This document shows positions 1 through 7,031 of a stretch of 64,000 nt of DNA, piece after piece. Within the stretch, counting starts at the first letter, position 1. The number at the start of each line of letters is the position of its first letter. Origin of the DNA: Algoriphagus chordae (GTDB lineage Bacteria > Bacteroidota > Bacteroidia > Cytophagales > Cyclobacteriaceae); the NCBI RefSeq assembly GCF_003254055.1, contig NZ_QKZT01000023.1, positions 18,038 to 82,037 on the forward strand, read 5' to 3'. Made by a program: the position numbers and the translations under genes. The notes under the pieces are model-generated. The model had not been told where the DNA came from. It saw only the letters and a list, made by a program, of their open reading frames with translations, and ran no database searches.

Positions 1-233
1 GTTGTTGGTTCCGGCGCGGACAGGTGTTTTTGGTTAAGGGAATTTAAAATGGATAATGATGCGTTACTGCGAACGTATCTTGATTCTTGTGTCTTACGTC
101 TTGAGACTGATGACTGTTGAATATCGGAATTGGTTGTTTGTTCCGCCACGGCGGACAAGGGTTGGTTGTTAGTTGACTGACAATTAACTCTTGGAAACTG
201 AAGACTGCTAACTGCCACTGATCACTGAGAGAC
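1..233. repeat. Intergenic repeat block downstream of the GT2 gene
   Basis: There is no supported gene here. It contains two copies of the hairpin repeat (TTCCGCCACGGCGGACAGGTG type) at 9-26, which is degenerate, and at 141-160. A stretch at about 31-113 is closely repeated at 1294-1412 (shared blocks GGTTAAGGGAATTTAAAATG, GGATAATGATGC and CTTGATTCTTGTGTCTTA). The rest is low-complexity GACTGA/GTTGGTT text. Confidence 0.75.
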
Positions 234-1160
234 TCATCCCTGAACTCCCACTCTTTTCTCCACAATATAAATCGGTCTGTTCTTCACTCCTTCGAAGGTT
301 TTGCCGATATATAGGCCGACCATACCGAGGGTAACCAATAGAAAACCGGTAAGCATCCAAATGGATATAATCAGAGAGGCATAACCTGCCACAATGATGT
401 CTCCATGTAAAAATCTATATAAGGTATAGAGCGCAAAGAGAAAACCTGTGAATGCTACTCCTAAGCCTAGTTTTACCGTAAGTCGGATGGGCTTATCAGA
501 ATATGCCAGCATAATATCCAGGGCTAGATTGAACAACTTTTTAAAATTATACGCACTTCCCCTATCTCCATTCTCTGCATGCTCCACAGGAAGAGAGGTC
601 TGCCGAAACCCTACCCACTTCACCATGGTGGGGAAGTAACGAATACTCTCTCGCATCCCTATTATCTCGTCGACAACCTTACGCTGATATATACCAAAAT
701 TGGCAATGCGCTCATCCTGCTGAGAGCCTGTAAGCCAAGCCAAGGTTCTGTAGAATAATTTGGAAGAGAACTTCTTTAAAAAAGTATCCTTCCTTGTCTC
801 TCTCCTTGCCAGCACAACATCATAACCTTTCTGGGCCTCCTGATAAAGATTAGGGATTTCCTCCGGCCTATCTTGTAGGTCACAGTCCATTACTACCATC
901 CAGTCTCCCCTTGCTGCATCCAATCCCGCTGTGATAGCGTAGTGTTGCCCGAAATTTCTCGAAAGTTTGATTCCTCGAATCTCAGGGTAAATGGCAGCAA
1001 GCTCTTCGATTTTATCCCAAGAATTATCTGGACTGGCATCTTCTACCAAGATAATCTCATAGGATTCTGTGATCCCTTTCAGGGCTTGACGGATTCTATC
1101 TATTAGTTCCTGAAGAACCGTCTCGGCTTGGTAAACTGGAGAAATAATGGATAGATGCAT
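234..1160 (-). CDS. Family 2 glycosyltransferase, DPM1/GtrB-like, membrane anchored
   Basis: A 308-residue protein with a GT-A (GT2) domain at about residues 1-215. It shows the nucleotide-binding EDASPD (40-45) and the metal-binding DCD (92-94) followed by LQDRPE. Two membrane helices lie at about 231-249 and 258-284. This is the layout of polyprenyl-phosphate sugar transferases (DPM1, GtrB, ArnC), which move a hexose or amino sugar from a nucleotide to undecaprenyl phosphate at the cytoplasmic face. Donor and acceptor cannot be read from the sequence. It is the last gene before the window edge and is flanked by copies of the intergenic repeat, so it looks like a separate unit from the acetyltransferase upstream. 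Confidence 0.85.
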   Translation of the reverse strand: MHLSIISPVYQAETVLQELIDRIRQALKGITESYEIILVEDASPDNSWDKIEELAAIYPEIRGIKLSRNFGQHYAITAGLDAARGDWMVVMDCDLQDRPEEIPNLYQEAQKGYDVVLARRETRKDTFLKKFSSKLFYRTLAWLTGSQQDERIANFGIYQRKVVDEIIGMRESIRYFPTMVKWVGFRQTSLPVEHAENGDRGSAYNFKKLFNLALDIMLAYSDKPIRLTVKLGLGVAFTGFLFALYTLYRFLHGDIIVAGYASLIISIWMLTGFLLVTLGMVGLYIGKTFEGVKNRPIYIVEKRVGVQG

Positions 1161-1422
1161 TTATTGGGAGGTTGGGGGTTGGTTCCGCCACGGCGGACAG
1201 GTGTTAGTTGCTTGTTGTTAGTTGCTTGTTCCGCCACGGCGGACAGGTGCTGGTTACTTGTTGTTGGTTCCACCAGGGTGGACAGCTGTTGATGGTTAAG
1301 GGAATTTAAAATGAAAGAATTAAGAATTTAAAATGGATAATGATGCATTACTGTGAACAGGTCTTGATTCTTGTGTCTTATGTCTTGATTCTTGATTCTT
1401 GAGACTGATGACTTCTGATTGA
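1161..1422. repeat. Three hairpin-repeat copies plus long direct repeat
   Basis: Copies of the TCCGCC-AC-GGCGGA hairpin repeat lie at 1183-1203, 1229-1249 and 1268-1288 (the last degenerate), separated by TTGTTGGTT/TTGTTAGTT text. The stretch 1294-1412 repeats 31-113, so the GT2 gene sits between two direct copies. No gene is visible in this stretch. Confidence 0.75.
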
Positions 1423-2088
1423 CTACTCAAAACTTTTCCACCAGTGATATACATAAGACTTTTCAGCAGGTTCATAGCCTAGTGAAGTGTAAAGTCTGCA
1501 GGCTGGAATATTAGCTTCTTGAGTTGGGATTTGCAGGTATTTAGCTCCTTTGTGCAGACAGAGAAATTCCGCCGCTTTAACGAGCTTTTTTCCCAAACCT
1601 TGGCCTTGACACTTTTCGGAAACAGCAATCAGTCCAATTCTCCCAAGCTCCTTTTCTATTGAATAGGTTACCATTCCGGTATTCTCTGGAGCAACTATCA
1701 CTTGATTTTTTTCAAATGCATTTTTTATCCAGAGTCTATATAGTTTGTCGAATTCCAGATTTTGAAGGCGGGAATCAGTTTTAAAACGCGAGTATTTTCC
1801 GCTCAAAAAGGCCAGATCAAATAGTTCCTCCTCCAGCAGAGAGCACTCAAAATGCTGGATTTCTATGGGTTTCGATAATGGCTCCAAAGATTTCTGAAAA
1901 GTCAGTTTGGTATCCACCAATTGAATAGCTGGATTTGTAATAACTAAAGCCGTTTCAGAGAAAATATAGACGAGCTGGTAGTCCCGAGCTTCTTCCAAAA
2001 ACTCATGTTCATCCCATAGTTCTCCTAGGCTTGTCTTGCCAACAGGATAGTTGAAGAGGTTAGAGTCGAAAGGGAGGGTGGAGATCAC
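1423..2088 (-). CDS. GNAT acetyltransferase, WecD-like
   Basis: A 221-residue protein whose C-terminal half is a GNAT fold. The acetyl-CoA loop QGQGLG is at 161-166, and the protein ends in the Tyr-His-Trp-Trp motif seen near the end of WecD/RffC proteins. The start (LPFDSNLF) and the SRFKTDSRL segment (100-108) also fit the WecD family, which N-acetylates TDP-4-amino-4,6-dideoxygalactose. The matching aminotransferase is not in the window, so the substrate is only a suggestion. Hairpin repeats flank the gene on both sides, with no operon-type spacing to either neighbour. Confidence 0.75.
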   Translation of the reverse strand: MISTLPFDSNLFNYPVGKTSLGELWDEHEFLEEARDYQLVYIFSETALVITNPAIQLVDTKLTFQKSLEPLSKPIEIQHFECSLLEEELFDLAFLSGKYSRFKTDSRLQNLEFDKLYRLWIKNAFEKNQVIVAPENTGMVTYSIEKELGRIGLIAVSEKCQGQGLGKKLVKAAEFLCLHKGAKYLQIPTQEANIPACRLYTSLGYEPAEKSYVYHWWKSFE

Positions 2089-2109
2089 GGGTTAGTTGTT
2101 CGTTGTTGG

Positions 2110-2130
2110 TTCCGCCTCGGCGGACGCGTG
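2110..2130. repeat. Hairpin repeat copy (TCCGCCTCGGCGGA variant)
   Basis: One copy of the dispersed CCGCC/GGCGG hairpin repeat, next to the start of the WecD-like gene. The loop is TC in place of AC. Confidence 0.7.
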
Positions 2131-2155
2131 TTGGGGCTAATTAACAACAAATAAT

Positions 2156-3070
2156 TAGGCAACATCAGCGAATATTACCCCCAGCCCCTAAAGGGGGGTA
2201 AATCCTATTTATATACAGAATCAATATATAATTACGATAGATAAAGCTCAAGTTATAGCTGATTATCCTACTGAGGTTCAGGCTTTAGGGGATCGGAGGA
2301 CATTGTTTCTTAATGCTCTCAACTTCCATCAGTATAAGCCGAAGCACTTCTTCTGTTTCTTGCATAACGAAGTGATTTTTAAATCTAAGAATATGAATAC
2401 CCAATCCTCTTAAATCTTCTTCTCTAGCCAAATCTCTTAACTTTTGATCGCTTTGATCATGGATTTCTCCATCGAGTTCAATTCCAAATTGATACTGGTG
2501 ACAGTAAAAATCTAGAATATATTTATAAACAGGATGTTGTCGTCTGAAATGTAGATTATTAAGCCTGTTAGCTCTTATTCTTTCCCACAATACGCTTTCC
2601 GCGGGAGTTAATCTCAACCGAAGCTCTTTTGCTCTTCTAAATATTTCTGAAGAAGCCTTGTGATGCATCTTATGAAAAATTATTGAATCCGTTTTACCTC
2701 AGATTACTAAAGGGGAGAATTAGCATTTGTTCTACCCCCAACCCCATCCCGATAGCTACGGAGGGGGAATTAGCTACCTGCTAAATATGATGTTTTCTAA
2801 AATATTATTCAGATGAAAATTGACCGGGTTTGACAACCGAACCCATCCTTTTACTTATCGCTGAAGGAAGAATTGGCGCACTAGTTTATTAAAGAGCGAA
2901 CAACTATTTTTTTCCTACTTCAATCTATCTCCGTGACTCGCGCCCCTCTCTCTTTAGGAGAGGGGGACGGGGTGAGGTAAAGTCTAGGCATCATCAGCGA
3001 ATATCCGTTCCATCCTTCGTCCCGATTTCATGTCAAATTGAATATTATCGGGATCTCCGGATGGAGGAAT
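2156..3070. other. Candidate insertion unit carrying DUF559 between copies of the wzm 3' end
   Basis: Copies of the last coding bases of the ABC permease gene occur at 2158-2175 (18 nt) and 2987-3019 (33 nt, 31 identical). The genuine end is at 3074-3106. Between the two extra copies lie three G/C-rich hairpins (2185-2196, about 2733-2770 and 2943-2965) and the DUF559 gene. The 2943-2965 hairpin is CCCCTCTC-N7-GAGAGGGG. A further TCCCGAT/ATCGGGA stem spans about 3019-3053. The layout suggests an inserted or amplified cassette. Whether it is mobile is an inference. Confidence 0.5.
2285..2668 (-). CDS. DUF559 protein, Vsr-like endonuclease fold
   Basis: A 127-residue protein of the DUF559 family. 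Signature pieces are LTPAESVLW (20-28), FRRQHPVYKYILDFYC (41-56) and the GIELDGEIH segment (62-70), followed by a LRF strand. The family is related to the very-short-patch-repair (Vsr) PD-(D/E)XK endonucleases, and here D53, E64 and D66 are the likely active-site acids. Its cellular role is not established. Such genes often occur alone between GC-rich intergenic hairpins, as here. It does not look like part of polysaccharide synthesis. Confidence 0.85.
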   Translation of the reverse strand: MHHKASSEIFRRAKELRLRLTPAESVLWERIRANRLNNLHFRRQHPVYKYILDFYCHQYQFGIELDGEIHDQSDQKLRDLAREEDLRGLGIHILRFKNHFVMQETEEVLRLILMEVESIKKQCPPIP

Positions 3071-3898
3071 TCAGGCAACATCAGCAAATATCCGTTCCAT
3101 CCTTCGAAAATACATCATGCCGAAAATGAAGAGAATCACTGCTACGATAGTACCTGGCCAGATCCATTCCCAAGGCATTGCTCGATCCAAAAATGCGGCG
3201 CGAAAGCCTTCTATCACCCCTACCATTGGATTTAGCACATAAAACTTTTGGTACATTTCGGGAACTGCGGTCGTACTGTAAACTACCGGAGCAGCATAGA
3301 GTAACAATTGCACCACGAAGGTCATTGCATGCTTGACATCCCGATACTTTACAGCCATGGCAGAGAGCATCATTCCCACTCCTAGACTACACATCAGTAG
3401 CTGTATGATCAGCAATGGTAAGATCAACAGTCCCCAACCAGGAGTAATCTGATAGTAGATCATCATTCCTATCACCACTAGGAAAGCAATCATAAAATCT
3501 AGCAGTTTGGATAGAATAGAACTCAAGGGCAGCACCATCCTAGGGAAATACACCTTGGTGATCATATTGGCATTCTGTATCAGGGAGTTGGCAGACTCTG
3601 TCAGCGTACCTGAGAAGTAATTCCAAGGCCATAGCGCCAGGTAGGAAAACAGCGCATAGGGAATTCCATCAGAATCCACATTAGCCAGATTACCAAATAC
3701 AATGGTGAACACTACAGTAGTGAAAAGAGGTTGAATAATCGCCCAGGCCACACCCAGCACCGATTGCGCATAGCGAGCCTTGATGCCTCTGAGGGTCAGA
3801 AAATACAAGAGGTCCTTATAGCGCCAAAGCTCTTTGAAATCTATCAGCTGCCAGCCTGATGTGGGTTGGATTATTTTTATGTTGTCTTTGGGATTCAA
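3071..3898 (-). CDS. ABC-2 type polysaccharide export permease (Wzm-like), no ATPase partner in window
   Basis: A 275-residue, six-helix membrane protein. Its N-terminal cytoplasmic segment (LLYFLTLRGIKARYAQSVLG) and the following WAIIQPL helix are typical of Wzm/TagG/KpsM permeases that export lipid-linked O-antigen or teichoic polymers. These permeases normally sit directly upstream of their ATPase (Wzt/TagH/KpsT). Downstream here there are only repeats and DUF559, and no Wzt-type ATPase is present anywhere in the 64 kb. It may pair with an ATPase beyond the left edge, or it may be an orphan. The end of the gene (coding RRMERIFADVA) is duplicated downstream. Confidence 0.85.
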   Translation of the reverse strand: MNPKDNIKIIQPTSGWQLIDFKELWRYKDLLYFLTLRGIKARYAQSVLGVAWAIIQPLFTTVVFTIVFGNLANVDSDGIPYALFSYLALWPWNYFSGTLTESANSLIQNANMITKVYFPRMVLPLSSILSKLLDFMIAFLVVIGMMIYYQITPGWGLLILPLLIIQLLMCSLGVGMMLSAMAVKYRDVKHAMTFVVQLLLYAAPVVYSTTAVPEMYQKFYVLNPMVGVIEGFRAAFLDRAMPWEWIWPGTIVAVILFIFGMMYFRRMERIFADVA

Positions 3899-4237
3899 AA
3901 TTCTTGGCTGTGGGTTGGTTCCGCCACGGCGGATAGGTGTTGGGTGTTGGTTATTTGTTGTTGGTTCCGACAGGGTAGACAGGTGCTAGATGTAAGTTCA
4001 AAAATTTAAAATGGAGAATGTTTGAATTTAAAATTGGGTATATGTCCTTTAAGAGCCAGGTTCAACACATTCCGTTTTGTGAGGTCACAAACCGGGGCGA
4101 ATGAGGATTGGTTATTCGTTGTTGGTTGTTGGTTATTCGTTCCGCCACGGCGGACAGGTGTTGGGTGTTGGTTATTTGTTGTTGGTTGTTAGTTGGGTGT
4201 CGACTGTGGACTCTGAACTGAGACTGCGACTGCGAAC
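3899..4237. repeat. Repeat-filled gap between regulator and ABC permease
   Basis: There is no gene. Hairpin repeat copies lie at 3919-3939, 3965-3985 (degenerate) and 4140-4160, embedded in GTTGGTTATTTGTTGTTGG text. An AATTTAAAATGGA fragment near 4005-4040 also resembles the block at 31-113. No promoter stands out. Confidence 0.7.
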
Positions 4238-4744
4238 TTATTTCCCGTAAACCAGAATTCCTTGAATATCTCCTGGGTCTGTGTCCAGAATGGATACATC
4301 TACTTTTCGCTGGACTTTTTCATAGGTCTTTTCTTTGATAAACTCCAAGTATTCCTTGTCCAGCTCTTTACCGATAAGAATCATCTGAACTGTTCCTGAG
4401 TCAATCCCCTTGGCATAATCTCCTACGATATAGGCTTTATCTACCTTCCCCATTCTTTTGACAATACGCTCCATCAGATCATCTAGTCCGAGGAATTTAG
4501 AAACCATATTCTTGATTTCATTGAAGAATGGATGTCCTTCATTAGCCTTATACATTTTGGTTTTGCCCTCGTCTTGCGAAACCAATAAACCTGCCTCGGT
4601 TAGGCGATTCAGTTCCACTCTCACAGAATTGGTGGACTCATCAAACTCCTTGGCTAGCGATCGCAAATAGCCTGAGTTTGCATGCGAAAAGAACTTCAGG
4701 AGAAGTTTAATACGGGTTTTGGAGGTGACTAGGGAGTCGAGCAA
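4238..4744 (-). CDS. Winged-helix regulator fused to a degenerate nucleotidyltransferase-like domain
   Basis: A 168-residue protein. Residues 1-70 form an ArsR/MarR-like winged helix with a recognition region near SLAKEFDESTNSVRVELNRL and a wing ending at MYKAN. Residues 100-168 resemble a minimal nucleotidyltransferase: AYIVGDYAKG (104-113) matches the GSYARG loop. The catalytic serine is Asp109, and the Asp-x-Asp position reads GTV (117-119), so catalysis is unlikely. I read it as a DNA-binding protein with a sensing or dimerising domain. It sits at the edge of a polysaccharide region and faces away from the small gene at 4857. A role in controlling the locus is inference. Confidence 0.7.
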   Translation of the reverse strand: MLDSLVTSKTRIKLLLKFFSHANSGYLRSLAKEFDESTNSVRVELNRLTEAGLLVSQDEGKTKMYKANEGHPFFNEIKNMVSKFLGLDDLMERIVKRMGKVDKAYIVGDYAKGIDSGTVQMILIGKELDKEYLEFIKEKTYEKVQRKVDVSILDTDPGDIQGILVYGK

Positions 4745-4758
4745 TGGTTAGATGTTTG

Positions 4759-4779
4759 TTCCGCCAGGTCGGACAGGTG
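4759..4779. repeat. Hairpin repeat copy (degenerate)
   Basis: TTCCGCCAGGTCGGACAGGTG, just upstream of the winged-helix gene. It is the rightmost of about ten copies, all within the first 4.8 kb. Confidence 0.7.
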
Positions 4780-4856
4780 TTGGTTATCGGTAAAGATGTT
4801 ATTATATTGGTTATCAATACTTTTAGACATTTCTTTCAACTTAAAACATCAACATC

Positions 4857-5225
4857 ATGAGTAGCTACAGAGACTTGGATATTTATAAAATCAGTTTTAG
4901 TTTATTTTTAAAAACACATCCATTTTCACTTAAACTTCCAAAGTTTGAATTATACGAATTGGGTAGCCAGTTGAGGCGGTCTTCAAATTCTGTCAATACA
5001 AATATTGTGGAGGGATATGGTAGAAGAATCTATAAAAGTGATTTCATTAAATTTCTGGTGTATGCCGAAGCAAGCAATCTGGAAACCTCATCTCATTTGG
5101 AGAAAATTCTAGTTTTGTATCCATATCTTTCAATTGATTGCTAGAAACTTGTGGAAGATTATAATCTTCTAGGAGGCAAAATCCACTCCTTCACGGAATA
5201 TGTAAGAACAAGCTGGAGAACCTAA
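4857..5225 (+). pseudogene. Four-helix-bundle (23S rRNA IVS-type) protein with internal TAG stop
   Basis: This is the only plus-strand gene in the window. It starts MSSYRDLDIYK and contains the family core LGSQLRRSSNSVNTNIVEGYGR and the following helix (FLVYAEASNLETSSHLE). An in-frame TAG at 5142-5144 stops it at 95 residues. The frame continues with KLVEDYNLLGGKIHSFTEYV up to TAA at 5223-5225, which would complete a protein of about 121 residues, the usual family length. The stop is therefore a nonsense mutation within an otherwise intact frame. A shortened product could still be made. The family is known from intervening sequences in 23S rRNA genes and as stand-alone genes; the function is unclear. 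Confidence 0.75.
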
Positions 5226-5465
5226 GAACCAACGAGATCTTTCTTTTTTGACTAAAAATACTGTCGTATTCTGACTAACAACTAGTAACAAACAACTATC
5301 AACTAATAAATGCTTCGCTCCTTCACTCCCGTTTATGGGAAATAGCTGATGAGTCAAAAACTTACTCACTGAGTAACAAATTTACTCGGTAAAATGGCTT
5401 TTGCAAGTTGGTCATGATGACTAGGCAGCATAAGTTTTGTTTAGCCTAAAAAATTCTATAAAAGA
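5226..5465. other. Gap with two small inverted repeats
   Basis: No supported gene. TTACTCA-C-TGAGTAA lies at 5362-5376 and TTTAC-TCG-GTAAA at 5381-5393. They lie between the end of the plus-strand small gene and the end of the minus-strand membrane-protein gene. They could form hairpins for either transcript or a protein-binding site. Confidence 0.4.
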
Positions 5466-7031
5466 TTAGTGCCTTTGAGAATAATGAAAAAGTATGAAAT
5501 TGGCTTCTACTACCTTGCTTTCGAGTGTATACTTTCCTCCTAGGTAGTTCATATAACCAGGGAAATAAAATTCTTGATTTACATCTACTCCCAATAAATA
5601 GTATTCCTTGGCATCAGAAAGTTGAGAAAGACCTAGATTGTGAAGTTTTTCTTTCTGAAATGGACTTTGTGAAATCCAGCCCAAACTTAGGAATGGCACA
5701 GGCTTGTCTAGACTATAATTAATATTAAGGTAATTTTCCTTATAGCCTTCCATAACAATTAGCGATCCAAGAGGAAGATTTTTAGTAAGAACTAAGAATT
5801 CTTCTCGCATGATCTTCCTACCTTTTGCCTCCTCTAAAAAATTAATAAGATGAAAACCAAAAAGCAGTAACATGATTACCGTTAGAATTAGAGACAGCCT
5901 TTTACTCGCCAATCTCTGTGTAGGCTCTAAGATAAGTGGGTACAAAAGTGGTAAAAAGAATAAGATGATCACTCTTCCATTCAGAACATAAAAGTGATTG
6001 AATACTAGAAAGAAAGAAAGCCAGGACCCAAGGTAAAACAATGACTTCTTTGAGCATTTGAATCTGTACAGATAAAGTCCTACCAGCATCATCGAAAATA
6101 CAGTTTTGAATGCCTCAGTTAACATCACTGAAGCCAGTCTAGATAGGGAGTTAAAGACCTGATTAAGCGTAAAATATTCAATATCCAATTCTACTTTCTT
6201 GGTCTCCAAGTCCTCAGATGAAAGTCCATCTCCTTCCATCATCCACTGAGAAAAATAGAACCAGTTGGAATCTCCAGGTAGTCTATCCTGCCCTAATAAT
6301 TTGTAATTAGCTGGATGATCTGAAACCTGAGCTCTAGCTTTATTGTACTTCACGAAATCAGCATATTCCGACTGATTTTCCCAAAACACCTTTGATCCCA
6401 CTAAGGTGATTAGTATCCAAAATGGAATCAAAACTCGCTTTGATTCCTTAAGAATACCGTTGAATGTTTTGAAGATCAAAAAATAGAATCCTAAGCCTAA
6501 TGAAATCAAAATGAAAGATTCCCATCTAATTAATATAGAAAAGATAAATAGGACTATTGAAAAAAGGTACAAACCTTTTGTCTTTGTACTTATCGAAAAA
6601 GAAAGTAAAATAAAACCAGTAATCCCAGCAATTCCAGACACTATAGTAAATTGAAGAAAAAGTGCGAAATGGAGAAAAAGACAAAGGCAAAAGAGGGATA
6701 GAATATTTTTACCATTAAACCCCATATTTGTTTGACTCAAAGATAAAATCAAAGCAAGGTAACTCAGATAAATTATCATAAACCAAGTCAATGGATACCA
6801 AGGAATGCTTGGGGAAAGCGTGTAAAGCTTAGAAAAAACCCAGCTTAAAATCGGGTGGATGAAGACCACATAAGATTCTGGCTCTCCAGTATATGCCCCA
6901 GAAACAAGCCACATCATGATCACATCATCATTCACCTGAAATCTCCAGGGAAGAAACCAAATCGAGATCATGCAGAGTAGACCTAGAATTGTCCAAACCT
7001 GTATAAATGAAATAGCTTTTAATCTCTCCAT
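5466..7031 (-). CDS. Multi-pass membrane protein, GT-C-like
   Basis: A 521-residue protein with about ten hydrophobic helices. The first periplasmic loop carries acidic residues (QVNDDVIMMWLVSG, about 33-46), then AYTGEPESYVVFIHP. The C-terminal part (about 410-521) is soluble. A first helix, an acidic loop and many helices resemble GT-C glycosyltransferases that use lipid-phosphate sugars, and I have a memory of similar NDD-containing membrane proteins in other polysaccharide loci. The product is unnamed and the reaction is not known. It overlaps the upstream gene at 7019 by 13 bases, so the two are probably cotranscribed and translationally coupled. Confidence 0.55.
   Translation of the reverse strand: MERLKAISFIQVWTILGLLCMISIWFLPWRFQVNDDVIMMWLVSGAYTGEPESYVVFIHPILSWVFSKLYTLSPSIPWYPLTWFMIIYLSYLALILSLSQTNMGFNGKNILSLFCLCLFLHFALFLQFTIVSGIAGITGFILLSFSISTKTKGLYLFSIVLFIFSILIRWESFILISLGLGFYFLIFKTFNGILKESKRVLIPFWILITLVGSKVFWENQSEYADFVKYNKARAQVSDHPANYKLLGQDRLPGDSNWFYFSQWMMEGDGLSSEDLETKKVELDIEYFTLNQVFNSLSRLASVMLTEAFKTVFSMMLVGLYLYRFKCSKKSLFYLGSWLSFFLVFNHFYVLNGRVIILFFLPLLYPLILEPTQRLASKRLSLILTVIMLLLFGFHLINFLEEAKGRKIMREEFLVLTKNLPLGSLIVMEGYKENYLNINYSLDKPVPFLSLGWISQSPFQKEKLHNLGLSQLSDAKEYYLLGVDVNQEFYFPGYMNYLGGKYTLESKVVEANFILFHYSQRH

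Noticed and set aside
44..265. 73-codon open frame at the left edge
   Set aside because: It is translated from the intergenic repeat and overlaps the GT2 stop.
1183..1288. Repeat copies considered as a CRISPR array
   Set aside because: Spacing is irregular, spacers are low-complexity, copies are degenerate and dispersed between genes, and no cas gene is present.
5142..5144. TAG as a pyrrolysine codon
   Set aside because: No pyrrolysine genes are seen, the family does not use it and Bacteroidota are not known for it; a nonsense mutation is simpler.
5169..5369. 66-codon minus-strand open frame over the end of the four-helix-bundle gene
   Set aside because: It lies opposite the C-terminal part of that gene and repeat-like text, with no family features.
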